Under the pieces are notes generated by a model that did no database searches, was not told where the DNA came from, and saw only the letters and a list, made by a program, of their open reading frames with translations. From contig JAFEEL010000058.1 of the NCBI GenBank assembly GCA_018241125.1, forward strand, positions 1 through 63,576: a stretch of DNA of 63,576 nt, given 5' to 3'. This document shows, piece by piece, positions 8,191 to 19,683 of this stretch. The position numbers were made by a program, and so were the translations under genes. The DNA is from Pseudomonadota bacterium (GTDB taxonomy: Bacteria > Pseudomonadota > Gammaproteobacteria > Xanthomonadales > Xanthomonadaceae). How positions within the stretch are numbered: the stretch's first letter is position 1; each line of letters starts with the position of its first letter.

Positions 8191-8218
8191 GATGGGTTGA
8201 TCGGAGGATCGACCCATC
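8191..8218. terminator. Bidirectional hairpin terminator between convergent genes
   Basis: The stem GATGGGTTGATC pairs with GATCGACCCATC around the loop GGAG, with one G-T wobble. ACCCATCATTTTTT follows on the plus strand. It lies between the convergent sulfurtransferase and enoyl-CoA isomerase genes. Confidence 0.75.
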
Positions 8219-8225
8219 AGACCCA

Positions 8226-8984
8226 TCATTTTTTCAGCTTCGCCACCAGCGCCTTGAGGGTGTTCTGGGTGTCCGGCTCGTCCCAGGCGTCGATGAAGCG
8301 ATCCAGATGGACGTGGTTTTCCAGCGCATCCACCACATCGGCGCGGGCCAATGCACGGGTGCGCAGCATCGGCGAGGCGGGCAGGGCGAGCAGGGCGCCG
8401 AGCCACTCGAGCGCGGCGTTGTGCACGTTGGGAAGGTCGGTGAGTTGATCGACCATGCCGATGGCGAACGCACGACGCGCTGACACCATCATCCCGGACA
8501 CCATCAGCCGCTCGGCCCGGCGCGGGCCGACGAGACGGCGCAGCAGCATCTGGATGCCCTCTGGCACCGCCAGCCCGACCTGCACTTCGTTCAGGCCGAT
8601 GCGGAAGGGCTTGGCCGGGTCGGGCGAGCGCGCCATCACCCGGTAATCGCAGCACAGTGCCAGCACGCAGCCGCCCGCCGGGGCGTGGCCGCCGATCGCT
8701 GCCACCACCGGCACCGGTGATCTGGCCAGCGCCCGGCAGGCGGCGAAGAAATCTTCCCAGGCCCGGCGCAGCCCGGCCTTGTCCACGCCGATCAAATGCG
8801 GCACGTCCATGCCGCCGGAAAACACGCCTTGACCGCCGGACAGCACGATGCCGTGCGCACCCTTGCCCGGCGCGGCTTCCACCGCTGCACGCAGCGCCTG
8901 CAACAGTTCGGGATTGAGCGCATTGACCGGCGGCCGCGCCATGTGGATCTCGTGGATGGGGCCGTGCTGCCGTAGCTCGATCAC
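8226..8984 (-). CDS. Enoyl-CoA isomerase-like crotonase (ECI1 type)
   Basis: A 252-residue crotonase-fold protein. The first catalytic glutamate of hydratases is absent (APAGGCVLALCCDYRVM), while the second is kept in IGLNEVQVGL. This single-glutamate arrangement and the wording CDYR...GLNE match delta3,delta2-enoyl-CoA isomerases, which move double bonds so that unsaturated fatty acids can enter beta-oxidation. An exact role is not proved; other crotonases are possible. The oxyanion segment is SGGMDVPHL rather than the usual GADI. The gene is convergent with the sulfurtransferase and divergent from the copper chaperone gene, 65 bases away. Confidence 0.82.
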   Translation of the reverse strand: MIELRQHGPIHEIHMARPPVNALNPELLQALRAAVEAAPGKGAHGIVLSGGQGVFSGGMDVPHLIGVDKAGLRRAWEDFFAACRALARSPVPVVAAIGGHAPAGGCVLALCCDYRVMARSPDPAKPFRIGLNEVQVGLAVPEGIQMLLRRLVGPRRAERLMVSGMMVSARRAFAIGMVDQLTDLPNVHNAALEWLGALLALPASPMLRTRALARADVVDALENHVHLDRFIDAWDEPDTQNTLKALVAKLKK

Positions 8985-9049
8985 CGGTGTGCTCCTGTGG
9001 CTGGAATCGGGCGACGATACCGCAAGCGCGGGTCGGGTAGAATGGCGCG

Positions 9050-9568
9050 ATGAAACCGATGATCCGCACCATCGCGCTGGCTACGACGGTTTGGCTGTGG
9101 GTGGCATCGGCCAGCGCGGCGGCCGCGCCAGTGGCGGCGATGACGATGCCGGCGAAAAAAGCCGCTGCACAGCCGGCCACCGCCGCCTCGGTGCGCATCG
9201 ACCATGCGTGGGTGCGTGCCGCGCCGCCGGGCACAGACATGCTCGCCGGCTACATGGACATCCACAACGTCGGGCCGAAGGCGCTGCGCCTGGTTGCCGC
9301 CGACTGCGATGCGTTCGCGATGGTCGAGTTGCATCGTTCCTCGATCGTCAAGGGCGTGAGCACGATGACGCCTGCCGGCGCGCAGGCCATTGCCCCCGGC
9401 GACGTGCTGGCGATCCAGGCGGGCGGTCTGCACTTCATGCTGATGCAACCGCTGCGACCGCTGCAAGCCGGGCAGACGGTGCGTTTCACGCTGCACTTTG
9501 CCGATGGCAGTCGGGCCGGCGTGGAAGCCGTGGTGCGGACACAGGCCCCGACCGCATCGGGACGGTGA
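9050..9568 (+). CDS. PCu(A)C-type periplasmic copper chaperone
   Basis: A 172-residue exported protein with a signal peptide (about 1-26). It matches the PCu(A)C/DUF461 family, which binds Cu(I) through a spaced His/Met set and delivers it to cytochrome oxidase. Visible are AWVRAAPPG, GYMDIHN, the ligand-type segments VELHRSSI and GVSTMTP, and GGLHFMLMQPLRPL. A His residue is expected at the first ligand site, present here as ELH. The signal-peptide end is followed by a low-complexity Ala/Lys stretch (PAKKAAAQP). The gene stands alone, with a MITE-like repeat 58 bases beyond its stop. Confidence 0.9.
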   Translation: MKPMIRTIALATTVWLWVASASAAAAPVAAMTMPAKKAAAQPATAASVRIDHAWVRAAPPGTDMLAGYMDIHNVGPKALRLVAADCDAFAMVELHRSSIVKGVSTMTPAGAQAIAPGDVLAIQAGGLHFMLMQPLRPLQAGQTVRFTLHFADGSRAGVEAVVRTQAPTASGR

Positions 9569-9625
9569 TGGCGCGCGGCCAGCGGCCGCGCATGGTGCGT
9601 CGATGGTGAGCCAGCGGGTGGCTTG

Positions 9626-9782
9626 GCAGGCTGTTGAAAAGCAGCCTGCTGATGCGATCCATGGACGGATCGCACGCCAATCAAACACGCAAGTGTTTGA
9701 TTGGGCGGAGCCGAGTACGGGCATGCGCCGGACTGGGCGCGTTGAAAAAGGGCGGGAAAGCCCTTTTTCAACAACCTGTTAG
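9626..9782. repeat. MITE-like dispersed repeat, copy 2 (full length)
   Basis: A ~157 bp element bounded by imperfect inverted ends, GGCAGGCTGTTGAAAA on the left and TTTTTCAACAACCTGTTAG on the right. Inside are three hairpins: TGCGATCC/GGATCGCA, AATCAAACAC/GTGTTTGATT and GAAAAAGGGC/GCCCTTTTTC. The right end supplies the TAA stop of the minus-strand gene that follows. No transposase is encoded. Confidence 0.85.
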
Positions 9783-10204
9783 TTGTGCAATCCGCCGCGC
9801 ACGATCAGTACCGTGAGCGCGGCGATCACGATCAGCAAGAACAAGCGCACGCGCAGTACCAGGGCTGCGCGCGGGCTGCCTCGGCGCGGCGCGGGGGCGT
9901 GCGCGGAAGGTGGCAGGAAGGTCGAGGCAATCCCGTCGGTCAGGTGGCTCACGCCTTGCCGGGTGGAATCGATCAGGCCTTGTTCGCGAAGCATGGCGCG
10001 GGCCTTGGGCTGATCCTCGGCCTTGACCACCCAGACTTGCGGATTGGAGTCGGCGTTGGGCGGGTCGCGGTAGCTGAAGCCCTGCCGCCGCGCGCCCTTG
10101 TACGAGCGATCGTTGGCGAGCTTCACCTCGATGCCGGCGTCGCGCAGCATCTGCGCCACCGCTTCGGCGTTTTCCAGGCGCGGCGATGAAAACACCATGC
10201 GCAT
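9779..10204 (-). CDS. DUF2007-like protein with C-terminal membrane anchor
   Basis: A 141-residue protein. The N-terminal 80 residues start MRMVFSSPRLENAEAVAQMLRDAGI, the pattern of DUF2007-type (putative signal transducing) domains, which are small ferredoxin-like folds. Residues about 117-135 form one hydrophobic helix (VRLFLLIVIAALTVLIV), so the domain is probably held at the inner membrane. The ATG overlaps the stop of the thioesterase gene (TGATG), showing coupling. The last codons and the stop come from the neighbouring dispersed repeat, so the original C-terminus may have been trimmed. Function unknown. Confidence 0.7.
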   Translation of the reverse strand: MRMVFSSPRLENAEAVAQMLRDAGIEVKLANDRSYKGARRQGFSYRDPPNADSNPQVWVVKAEDQPKARAMLREQGLIDSTRQGVSHLTDGIASTFLPPSAHAPAPRRGSPRAALVLRVRLFLLIVIAALTVLIVRGGLHN

Positions 10205-11097
10205 CAGGTGTTCTCCGTAGTCGGGCGGATGCGCATCAGTCCTTCCTGCGCGGTCGATGCCACCAGCGTGCCGCGGCTGTCGTAGACCATCCCGCGCGCC
10301 AACCCGCGCGCGCCCTGCGCAGTCGGGCTGTCGCAGGAATACAGCAACCATTGGTCGACGCGAAACGGGCGATGGAACCAGATCGCGTGGTCGAGACTGG
10401 CCATCACCACGTTGGGCTGGTAGTAGCTGATGCCGTGCGGGAAGGTCGCGGTGCCGATCAGGTGGAAATCGGAAGCGTAGGCCAGCAAAGCATGGTGCAG
10501 TTCCGGCCCGTCGCCGATACGCTCGGTCAACTTGAACCACACCTGCTGGAATGGCGGCCGCTTGCCCGGGTCGAGCTCGTCGCGCGGGTACACATGCCGG
10601 AACTCGAATGGCCCGCCGCGATTGACCCAGCGTTGCAGCTTGGGCGAGAGCCGGGCCAGCACCGCCGGATCCAGTGGCGGCTGCGGCGACAGATCCTCGG
10701 GCGCCGGCACCACCGGCATCGGCAGCTGGTGTTCGGCGCCCTGCTCGTGCTGCTGGAACGATGCGGAAGCCACGAAGATCGGCTGCCCGTGCTGGATCGC
10801 GGTCACCCGACGCACCGAGAAGCTGCCGCCATCACGGGTCCGGTTCACGTCGTAGACGATCGGGTGCTCGATGTCGCCGGCGCGCAGAAAGTAGGCGTGC
10901 AGCGAATGCACCGCGCGCGCCGGGTCCACGGTGGCCTGCGCGGCCGACAGCGCCTGCCCGAGCACCTGCCCGCCGAACACGTAGCGGGTGCCGATGTCGC
11001 GGCTCTGGCCGCGGAACAGATTGTCCTCCAGCCGCTCCAGCGACAGCAGGGCGATCAGTTCGCCGACGGGGCCTTGCGGATCGGTGTCGTATGCCAT
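10204..11097 (-). CDS. tesB: Acyl-CoA thioesterase II
   Basis: A 297-residue protein with two hotdog repeats, equal in length to E. coli TesB (286 aa). The N-terminal repeat shows FRGQSRDIGTRYVFGGQVLGQAL and the following HSLHAYFLRAGD; the C-terminal repeat shows YASDFHLIGTA, SLDHAIWFHRPFRVDQWLLY and the closing ARGLARGMVYDSRGTLVAS. The aspartate of SLDH and the nearby glutamine are the usual active-site residues. It releases free fatty acids from acyl-CoA in the cytoplasm. It is followed by, and coupled to, the DUF2007-like membrane protein. Confidence 0.95.
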   Translation of the reverse strand: MAYDTDPQGPVGELIALLSLERLEDNLFRGQSRDIGTRYVFGGQVLGQALSAAQATVDPARAVHSLHAYFLRAGDIEHPIVYDVNRTRDGGSFSVRRVTAIQHGQPIFVASASFQQHEQGAEHQLPMPVVPAPEDLSPQPPLDPAVLARLSPKLQRWVNRGGPFEFRHVYPRDELDPGKRPPFQQVWFKLTERIGDGPELHHALLAYASDFHLIGTATFPHGISYYQPNVVMASLDHAIWFHRPFRVDQWLLYSCDSPTAQGARGLARGMVYDSRGTLVASTAQEGLMRIRPTTENT

Positions 11098-11210
11098 GGG
11101 CCGATTATACCGAGCTGCACTGCGTCATCTTTGCCGACCCGATGAATCTGACGCGATGGCGCCCGTTGGCTATGATGCCGGTCGGCCACCGGTTTGCGGC
11201 GGGGAATGGC

Positions 11211-12104
11211 ATGCGCAAGCTGCTCAACGCGATCGTGATGGTGTTCGGGGCCGGGGTGCTGGCGGCGGTGGTTCTGCTGGCATTGGCGTGGTGGAAGACC
11301 GGCCGCGACCTGGCTCGCACGTATTCCGTGGCCGATCTGCCGTTGTCGATCCGGCGTGACCCGGGCACGCTGCTGCAAGGCGCGCACATCTACGCTACGC
11401 GCGGATGCGTGGACTGCCACGGCGGCGACGGCGGCGGCAAGCTGGTGTTCGATGCCGGGCCAGTGATTCGCGTGGTCGGCCCGAACATCACCCCTGCCGG
11501 GGTCGCGAAGGGCATGAGCGCCGACCAGCTCGCCGCCGTCATCCGCCATGGCGTCAAGCCCGACGGGCATCCGCTGGTGTTCATGCCCTCCGGGGACTTC
11601 CAGGCTTTGGGCGATGCCGACACCGCGGCCTTGGTCGCGTATGTGCAAGCCATGCGGCCGGTGTCGCATGATCCGGGAAAGACGCGGATCCGGCCGTTGG
11701 GTTACGTCCTGTACCTGTTCGGGCGCTTCCCGCTGATTCCCGCTGCGCGCATCGATCACGCGCCGCGTGCGCGCACGGCACCCGAGCCGGCGCCGACGCC
11801 AGCCTACGGCCGGTACCTCGCGCAGGCCTGCACCGGCTGCCATGGCCCGGGCCTGGCTGGCCAGCACGTTCCCGGCACGCCGCCGAGTTTTCCAACAGCG
11901 CAGGACCTCACTCCCGGCAATCTGGCCGCGTGGACCCAAGACGACTTCCGCCGCGCGCTGCGTACGGGAAAACGTCCCGACGGCAGCACGATCGACCCAT
12001 TCATGCCGTGGCGCAACTTCGCGCAGATGAACGATGTCGAGATTGCCGCACTGTGGGCGTACCTGCGTAGCTTGCCGGCGTTTCCACCGCACTCCGCCAG
12101 ATAG
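11211..12104 (+). CDS. Membrane-anchored dihaem cytochrome c
   Basis: A 297-residue protein with an N-terminal membrane anchor (about 5-25) and two c-type haem motifs, CVDCH at residue 66 and CTGCH at 207, each starting a class I cytochrome c domain. Likely distal methionine ligands are in HPLVFMPSGDF and DPFMPWRNF. The second domain is the type seen in dehydrogenase-associated cytochromes. It would carry electrons in the periplasm, but no oxidoreductase partner lies beside it. The ATG at 11211 gives a clean anchor; earlier in-frame ATGs would add 23-29 residues of weak character. Confidence 0.85.
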   Translation: MRKLLNAIVMVFGAGVLAAVVLLALAWWKTGRDLARTYSVADLPLSIRRDPGTLLQGAHIYATRGCVDCHGGDGGGKLVFDAGPVIRVVGPNITPAGVAKGMSADQLAAVIRHGVKPDGHPLVFMPSGDFQALGDADTAALVAYVQAMRPVSHDPGKTRIRPLGYVLYLFGRFPLIPAARIDHAPRARTAPEPAPTPAYGRYLAQACTGCHGPGLAGQHVPGTPPSFPTAQDLTPGNLAAWTQDDFRRALRTGKRPDGSTIDPFMPWRNFAQMNDVEIAALWAYLRSLPAFPPHSAR

Positions 12105-12172
12105 GCGGCCATCGCGCAGCGGGCAGATGCATGCGAAGTGGGCTGCCGATCTGCTGTTGCTTCGTTCGCCTC

Positions 12173-12331
12173 CAGCAGGCTGTTGAAAAACAGCCTGCTG
12201 ATGCGATCCATGGACGGATCGCACGCCAATCAAACACGCAAGTGTTTGATTTGGCGGAGCCGAGTACGGGCATGCACCGGACTCGGCGCGTTGAAAAAGG
12301 GCAAGAAAGCCCTTTTTCAACGACCTGCTAG
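12173..12331. repeat. MITE-like dispersed repeat, copy 3 (full length)
   Basis: The same element as at 9626-9782, ~159 bp, bounded by CAGCAGGCTGTTGAAAAA on the left and TTTTTCAACGACCTGCTAG on the right. In this copy the two ends match best, which helps define the inverted repeat as AGCAGGCTGTTGAAAAA. It lies between the cytochrome c gene and the convergent amidase gene. Confidence 0.88.
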
Positions 12332-12351
12332 ACGCGCTCGTGCGACCCGGG

Positions 12352-12975
12352 TCAGGACCCCGGCAACGCGCGGGGCGTGGCATCGTCCGCCGCAATCGGC
12401 CGCAGTGGGGTCGCCGCCAGCACCTGCGGCCACGGAAACAACGGCCCCGGATCGCGCTTGCGCGCCACCGGCAGGGTCGGATCATCGCTGGCCGGCACTT
12501 GCTCGGTATCCAGGTCTTCATGCCCGGCGATCTGCCGCAGGTTCGGGCAGAGCGTGCGAAGGTGTGCGAGCAGGGCGATCAGCGCGTCGATCTGCGCCGA
12601 CGGGTAAGGCTCGTCCATCGCTTGATGGCGCGAATCCAGCCAGTGCGGGTAGCGCCCGGTGTTGACCAGTTCGATGCCCAGCGAGCGCGGGTTGTAGCCG
12701 CGCACGTGATGGGCGATGGCCTCGGGGCGCGCAAACTCGAACGTGCCACCGTCGCGGTCGAGGTAATAGTGCCCGCTGTTGCCGGTGCCGCGACCATCGG
12801 GAAACTTCGGATACAACACGCGCTGCCCGTAGTCGCGCGCCATCGCCAGATCCGGCAGCTCGGTGCAGTGGATCACCACGAGGTCGATTTGCGCGAGCGG
12901 GCGCGCATCGAGCAGGTCTTCGTACGGCAGCGGCCAGCGCTGGATCGGGTTGCTGGCGGGCAGGTTCGCGGTCAT
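12352..12975 (-). CDS. N-acetylmuramoyl-L-alanine amidase, AmpD type
   Basis: A 207-residue amidase_2-family zinc enzyme. Visible are the zinc histidine in VVIHCTELPD, the SGHYYLDRDG segment, the glutamate-bearing LGIELVNTGRYPHW, and the second zinc histidine in IAGHEDLDTEQ, with a later aspartate in KRDPGPLFPW. No signal peptide is seen, so a cytoplasmic role in muropeptide recycling (AmpD) is likely. The HEDLDTEQV variation is typical of a subgroup in this order. The start at MTANLPASNP is chosen; it is 96 bases from the divergent hydrolase gene. Confidence 0.88.
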   Translation of the reverse strand: MTANLPASNPIQRWPLPYEDLLDARPLAQIDLVVIHCTELPDLAMARDYGQRVLYPKFPDGRGTGNSGHYYLDRDGGTFEFARPEAIAHHVRGYNPRSLGIELVNTGRYPHWLDSRHQAMDEPYPSAQIDALIALLAHLRTLCPNLRQIAGHEDLDTEQVPASDDPTLPVARKRDPGPLFPWPQVLAATPLRPIAADDATPRALPGS

Positions 12976-13070
12976 GGCGCATGCTAGCATCGCCGCCTGC
13001 ATTGCAAGGCTGCGGAGGCCGCCATGTCGCCAGCGTTGTGCTGCAACCACGGCGAAGAAGACTTGCGCGC

Positions 13071-13592
13071 ATGCTCGGCCACGTGATCGCCTCGCATGGT
13101 CTGGAAAGCGGCCCGAATGCGGCCAAGGTGACCGCGCTGGCCGCCGCTGCCACGGCGCTGGGCTGGAGCTGCGAGCGCCCGGACTTCCTGGCCTGCGACC
13201 GTGCGCCCGGGCACGGCCCGCTGGGCGACGTCGATGCACGCATCGCGCAGTTGCGTGCGTTGGCCGGCGCCGCGAAAGGCCCGTTGGTACTGGCCGGATC
13301 GAGCATGGGCGCGTTCATATCGGCGCGGGTTTCGCTGGAAGTCCCGTGTGCGGGGTTGTTTCTGCTGGCACCGCCGCCGGCGTTGCAGGGTTTTGCGCAT
13401 CGCCTCGAAGCGGCCGCGGTGCCGACGTGGATCATTCATGGCTGGGGCGACGAGTTGATCCGAGCGCAGAACGTGGTGGACTGGGCGCGACCGCGCCGGG
13501 ATCGCCTGCTGCTGGTGGATGACGACCATCGCCTGTCCAAACACGTCGCGTTCTGCGCGCAGCGCTTCGACGAATTTCTGCGGGCGCTGTGA
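13071..13592 (+). CDS. Alpha/beta hydrolase, YqiA-like
   Basis: A 173-residue small alpha/beta hydrolase. The opening [18 protein letters not shown], the nucleophile elbow GSSMG near residue 80, the aspartate region [10 protein letters not shown] and the final DDDHRLSKH with the catalytic histidine make a complete Ser-Asp-His set. It resembles YqiA-type esterases of unknown substrate. The stop is 4 bases before the rlmKL start, so the two are probably co-transcribed. Confidence 0.8.
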   Translation: MLGHVIASHGLESGPNAAKVTALAAAATALGWSCERPDFLACDRAPGHGPLGDVDARIAQLRALAGAAKGPLVLAGSSMGAFISARVSLEVPCAGLFLLAPPPALQGFAHRLEAAAVPTWIIHGWGDELIRAQNVVDWARPRRDRLLLVDDDHRLSKHVAFCAQRFDEFLRAL

Positions 13593-13596
13593 CGCG

Positions 13597-15738
<2,142 letters not shown>

Positions 15739-15795
15739 CCCACAGGCAAAATCTTAACGACAGCGCCCCGCGCAAACGGGCATGATGCGCGCGCC

Positions 15796-16398
15796 ATGAC
15801 CGACTCCATCGACAGCCCCGTCGCCCACGCCTGGACGTTTTTCCGGCAGTGGCTGAAGAACCCGATCAAGATGGCCTCGATCACGCCGTCCGGGCAGCAA
15901 CTGGCCGGGATGATGATGGAGGAGTTGCCAGTGGGTGCGCGCCGCGTGATCGAACTCGGCGGCGGTACCGGCGTGTTCACCGCGGCCCTGCTCCAGCACG
16001 GCGTCGCTCCGGGCGATTTGATGGTGGTCGAGCTCAACCCTGACTTGCACGCGCACTTGCAGCGGCGCTTCCCGCAAGCGCACGTGGTGTGCGGCGATGC
16101 GCGCACGCTCGGGCAGATGGCAGCCGATTGCGGCTTCGCGGGCGGCGGGCCGGCCGATGCCATCATCTCGGGCTTGGGCATGCTGTCGATGCCCAAGGCC
16201 TTGCAGCGCGACATCATGGCCGCCGCACTTGCGTGCCTGCGCCCCGGCGGGCGTTTCGTGCAGTTCACCTACGGCCCGGCGGTGCCGATCGCGCGCGAGG
16301 TGGTCGACGAACTGAAACTGGACGCCCGCAAGGGCCAGACCGCCTGGCGCAACTTTCCACCCGCCACCGTGTACGTGTTCACCCGGCGCGGGGAGTAG
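15796..16398 (+). CDS. SAM-dependent methyltransferase, phospholipid N-methyltransferase-like
   Basis: A 200-residue class I methyltransferase. The opening FRQWLKNPIKMASITPSGQ and the SAM motif IELGGGTGVFTAALL are typical of the PmtA/rRNA adenine dimethylase-like group that methylates phosphatidylethanolamine. VVELNPDLHAHL supplies the acidic ribose-binding residue and GRFVQFTYGPAVPI fits the PmtA C-terminal half. Lipid methylation is inferred from family only. It is convergent with the DUF5329 gene, 6 bases away. Confidence 0.8.
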   Translation: MTDSIDSPVAHAWTFFRQWLKNPIKMASITPSGQQLAGMMMEELPVGARRVIELGGGTGVFTAALLQHGVAPGDLMVVELNPDLHAHLQRRFPQAHVVCGDARTLGQMAADCGFAGGGPADAIISGLGMLSMPKALQRDIMAAALACLRPGGRFVQFTYGPAVPIAREVVDELKLDARKGQTAWRNFPPATVYVFTRRGE

Positions 16399-16404
16399 GC
16401 ACCG

Positions 16405-16803
16405 TCATTTGCGTGTTGCGGCCGGCGGACTTGGCGCCGACCCTTGCAGGCGCTTGAGTTCTCCGCGGAAATACTCCTGCGCGGTCACGCTGCGTCCGTC
16501 GGCGAACTGGATGCGGTAGGGCTGTCCGCTCATCGACGAGCCGCTGGCGACGTAGGTGATGAAGTCGTCGGCACTGGCGATGCGCGCGCCGGCATGGCGC
16601 AGTTTCATGCGCAGATGGTCGGCGGCGGCGGGGGCGTCGTAGCTCACGCCGTTGCGGATGAACTTCGCCCCTTGCAAGGTTTCCACCGAGTGGATCAGCG
16701 CCTGGATCTTCTGTGCCTCGCTCAGCGGCGCAGCGGCCGCAGCGGCGCCGACCCACAGCGCGGCGCACAGGGCCAGGATCATGCGTCCGATCGCCGTGTT
16801 CAT
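16405..16803 (-). CDS. DUF5329 family exported protein
   Basis: A 132-residue protein with a signal peptide (about 1-24, cut after GAAAAA). The mature part opens [18 protein letters not shown] and contains GAKFIRNG, a four-helix-like domain, and [14 protein letters not shown], which match DUF5329, a small periplasmic family of unknown role. Its start overlaps the stop of the M20 hydrolase gene by 4 bases, so the two are one transcript. Confidence 0.8.
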   Translation of the reverse strand: MNTAIGRMILALCAALWVGAAAAAAPLSEAQKIQALIHSVETLQGAKFIRNGVSYDAPAAADHLRMKLRHAGARIASADDFITYVASGSSMSGQPYRIQFADGRSVTAQEYFRGELKRLQGSAPSPPAATRK

Positions 16804-18116
16804 GCTTTGCCTCCGAGGAAATCCAGGCTGGCCTGCAACATCGACTGCATGCCCACGTGCAGCGCGGCCTCGTCGAGGAAGAACTTCGGCGAGTGGTTCG
16901 ACGGCGCGCGCGCCGCGTCCTGCCCGGCCGGGGTGGCGCCGACGAAGAAGTACACGGTCGGCGCGGCCTTGGCGTACCAAGCGAAATCCTCCGAGGCCAT
17001 CCATACCGGCGGCTCGACCACGTGCTCGGCGCCGATGGCCCGGGCGATGCTGGCCTTCACTCGCGCCGCCAGCGCCGGATCGTTGACCAGCACCGGGTTG
17101 CTGGCGCCCACCGGGATGGCGAGTTCGGCGCTGGCGCCGTTGGCCTGCGCAACGTGTTCGGCGATGCTGCGCAGGGCGGCCATCGCCTGCTCGCGCATGC
17201 CCGCGTCGAAGGTGCGCAAGGTGCCTTGCAGGGCGACCGTGTCGGGCACGATGTTGAAGCGGGTGCCGCCGTGGATCGTGCCGAAGGTCAGCACGGCTGG
17301 CAGCAGGCCGATGTTGAGCCGTCGGCTGACGATGGTTTGCGCGTCGGTGACGATCTGCGCCGCGGTGACGATCGGATCCACGCCGTTCCACGGCATCGCG
17401 CCGTGCGTCTGCCGCCCGTGCACCACCAGCTCGAAAGTGTCCGAGCCGGCCATCGCCGGGCCGCTGCGCACGCCCACTGTGCCGGCGTTGAGCCAGCTCA
17501 CCACGTGCATGCCAAAAACCGCGTCTGGTTTGAAGTCGGCGAACAGGCCCTCTGCGAGCATCAGCGACGCGCCGCCCTTCTCGCCGGCCGGCGCCCCTTC
17601 CTCGGCCGGCTGGAAGATGAACATCACCTCGCCCGGCAAATCCTTGCGCATGCCCGCCATCGCGGTGGCGATGCCCAGCAACATCGCGGTGTGGCCGTCG
17701 TGGCCGCAAGCGTGCATCACCCCCACGTCCTGCCCGTTGAACTGCGAGCGTACCGTGGATCGGAACGGCAACTCGACCGCCTCGGTCACCGGCAGGGCAT
17801 CCATGTCGGCGCGGATCGCCAGTTTCGGCCCCGGCTTGCCGCCCTTGAGGATGCCCACGACGCCGGTATGGGCGATGCCGGTGCGCACCTCCAGCCCCAA
17901 CGCGCGCAGCTGCTTGGCCACCAGCGCCGACGTGCGGAACTCGCGATTGCTCAGCTCCGGATGCTGGTGCAGGTCGCGGCGCCAGGCGACGACTTGCGGA
18001 TCGAGCTTCGCGGTCCACTGGGCGGCGATGTCGTCGGCAAGCGCCGGCGCAGCCGGCAGGGTGAAGGCCATCAGCAGCGCGGCGGCGCAGGCGGGCAGGC
18101 GGCAGGACGAGGGCAT
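16800..18116 (-). CDS. M20 family amidohydrolase/peptidase, exported
   Basis: A 438-residue M20D-type amidohydrolase (hippurate/IAA-amino acid hydrolase group) with a signal peptide (about 1-27). Metal ligands are seen in [15 protein letters not shown] and [11 protein letters not shown], and RADMDALPV gives the bridging aspartate region; the late [12 protein letters not shown] carries the last histidine. Such enzymes cleave N-acyl amino acids or peptides; export suggests a periplasmic scavenging role. It is coupled to the DUF5329 gene. The start at [10 protein letters not shown] was chosen for the signal peptide. Confidence 0.92.
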   Translation of the reverse strand: MPSSCRLPACAAALLMAFTLPAAPALADDIAAQWTAKLDPQVVAWRRDLHQHPELSNREFRTSALVAKQLRALGLEVRTGIAHTGVVGILKGGKPGPKLAIRADMDALPVTEAVELPFRSTVRSQFNGQDVGVMHACGHDGHTAMLLGIATAMAGMRKDLPGEVMFIFQPAEEGAPAGEKGGASLMLAEGLFADFKPDAVFGMHVVSWLNAGTVGVRSGPAMAGSDTFELVVHGRQTHGAMPWNGVDPIVTAAQIVTDAQTIVSRRLNIGLLPAVLTFGTIHGGTRFNIVPDTVALQGTLRTFDAGMREQAMAALRSIAEHVAQANGASAELAIPVGASNPVLVNDPALAARVKASIARAIGAEHVVEPPVWMASEDFAWYAKAAPTVYFFVGATPAGQDAARAPSNHSPKFFLDEAALHVGMQSMLQASLDFLGGKA

Positions 18117-18230
18117 GGCAAGCTCCGGGGGATGGTCGAGTGTAGCGCGGGCGGAGCGCTCGGCGTGGCACAATGGCGTCCCCCGCATCGCGGGGTCAAT
18201 GAACGCTATGGAAACGGTGGCAGGGGCGGC

Positions 18231-19010
18231 ATGCGGGTATTGGTGAGCAACGACGATGGCGTGGATGCGCCGGGAATCCGCATCCTCGCTGCCCGCCTGC
18301 GCGCGGTCGGCCACGAGGTGTGGGTGGTCGCGCCCGACCGCGACCGTTCCGGGGCGAGCAACTCGCTCACCCTCGACCAGCCGGTGCGCGTGACCCAGAT
18401 CGACGAGCGCAGCTGGCGCGTGTACGGCACGCCCACCGATTGCGTGCACGTCGCTCTGGGCGGCTTGCTCGACCACGAGCCGGACATGGTCGTTTCGGGC
18501 ATCAACAGCTCGGCCAACCTCGGCGACGACGTGATCTACTCGGGCACGGTCGCCGCGGCGATGGAAGGCCGCTTCCTTGGGTTGCCGGCGATCGCGGTGT
18601 CGTGCGCCAGCCACGAACACAGCGCCACGCACTATGAAACGGCCGCGCGCGCGGCGGTGGAAATCACCACCCGCCTGCTGGTCGATCCGTTGCCGGCCGA
18701 CACCATCCTCAACGTCAACGTGCCCGATTGCCCGTGGGAGCAACTGCGCGGCTTCGTGGTCGGTCGCCTCGGCCAGCGCCATCGCGGCGCGCCGTGCATC
18801 CGGCAGGTCGATCCGCGCGGTCGCCCGGTGTGGTGGATCGGCCCGGCGGGCGATGCCCAGGATGCCGGCCCGGGGACGGATTTCGATGCGGTGAAAAACG
18901 GCCACGTGGCGATCACCCCGATCCAGGTCGACCTGACCCGCCATCAGGCCTTGGGCAAGGTCGCCAGTTGGGTCGATGCACTGGGCGAATCCTTGCGGGT
19001 GCGTGCATGA
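18231..19010 (+). CDS. surE: 5'/3'-nucleotidase SurE
   Basis: A 259-residue metal-dependent phosphatase that dephosphorylates nucleoside monophosphates and short polyphosphate. The opening [15 protein letters not shown] has the metal-binding D8 and D9, followed by [16 protein letters not shown] and the [20 protein letters not shown] segment with the conserved Asn. Length equals the family. It overlaps pcm by 4 bases (ATGA). The order surE-pcm-yqaA-nlpD is the stationary-phase survival cluster of many gammaproteobacteria. Confidence 0.96.
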   Translation: MRVLVSNDDGVDAPGIRILAARLRAVGHEVWVVAPDRDRSGASNSLTLDQPVRVTQIDERSWRVYGTPTDCVHVALGGLLDHEPDMVVSGINSSANLGDDVIYSGTVAAAMEGRFLGLPAIAVSCASHEHSATHYETAARAAVEITTRLLVDPLPADTILNVNVPDCPWEQLRGFVVGRLGQRHRGAPCIRQVDPRGRPVWWIGPAGDAQDAGPGTDFDAVKNGHVAITPIQVDLTRHQALGKVASWVDALGESLRVRA

Positions 19011-19681
19011 GCCCGTCCGTGCAAGGGTCCGGGCTGACCGGCCAGCGCGCCCGCGACCGCCTCGTGGAGCGCCTGCGCGGCGAGGGCATCAGCGACGAGC
19101 GCGTACTCACCGCGATGCGTCAGGTGCCGCGCCACCTGTTCATCGACGAGGCGCTGTCCAGCCGCGCCTACGAAGACACCGCGCTGCCGATCGGCAAGGC
19201 GCAGACGATCTCGCAGCCGTGGGTGGTGGCCCGCATGACGCAGGCGCTGCTGGCGCCGGTGCACCCGAGCATCCCGCCGCCGCGGCGGGTGCTGGAAATC
19301 GGCACCGGATCAGGTTACCAGGCCGCGGTGCTGTCGCTGCTGGTCGATCAGGTGTTCACCGTCGAGCGCATCGACGAGCTGCTGCGCGGTGCGCGCAAGC
19401 ACTTCCGCCAGCTGGGTTTGAAGAACATCACCACCCGCCACGCCGACGGTCGCGCCGGTTGGCCCGAGCAGGCCCCGTTCGACGCCATCATCGTCACTGC
19501 CGCTGGCGCCGAAGTCGAGGACGCCCTGCTGGCGCAACTCGAACCGCATGGCGTGCTGGTCGCCCCGGTCGGCACCGCCGGCGCGCAGGTGCTGCAACGC
19601 TGGCGCAACACCGAACAGGGCTGGGCGCCGGAGGAACTGGGCGCAGTGGCGTTCGTGCCGTTGTTGCCGGGGGTGGTGTGA
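19007..19681 (+). CDS. pcm: Protein-L-isoaspartate O-methyltransferase
   Basis: A 224-residue repair methyltransferase that converts isoaspartyl residues in aged proteins. The N-terminal part shows [10 protein letters not shown]-like [13 protein letters not shown] and [17 protein letters not shown], the loop that binds the isoaspartate peptide; the SAM motif is [16 protein letters not shown], then [10 protein letters not shown]. It is coupled to surE. Its 3' end runs into a long heptamer-type array of ~230 bases before yqaA. Confidence 0.96.
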   Translation: MSPSVQGSGLTGQRARDRLVERLRGEGISDERVLTAMRQVPRHLFIDEALSSRAYEDTALPIGKAQTISQPWVVARMTQALLAPVHPSIPPPRRVLEIGTGSGYQAAVLSLLVDQVFTVERIDELLRGARKHFRQLGLKNITTRHADGRAGWPEQAPFDAIIVTAAGAEVEDALLAQLEPHGVLVAPVGTAGAQVLQRWRNTEQGWAPEELGAVAFVPLLPGVV

Positions 19682-19683
19682 GG

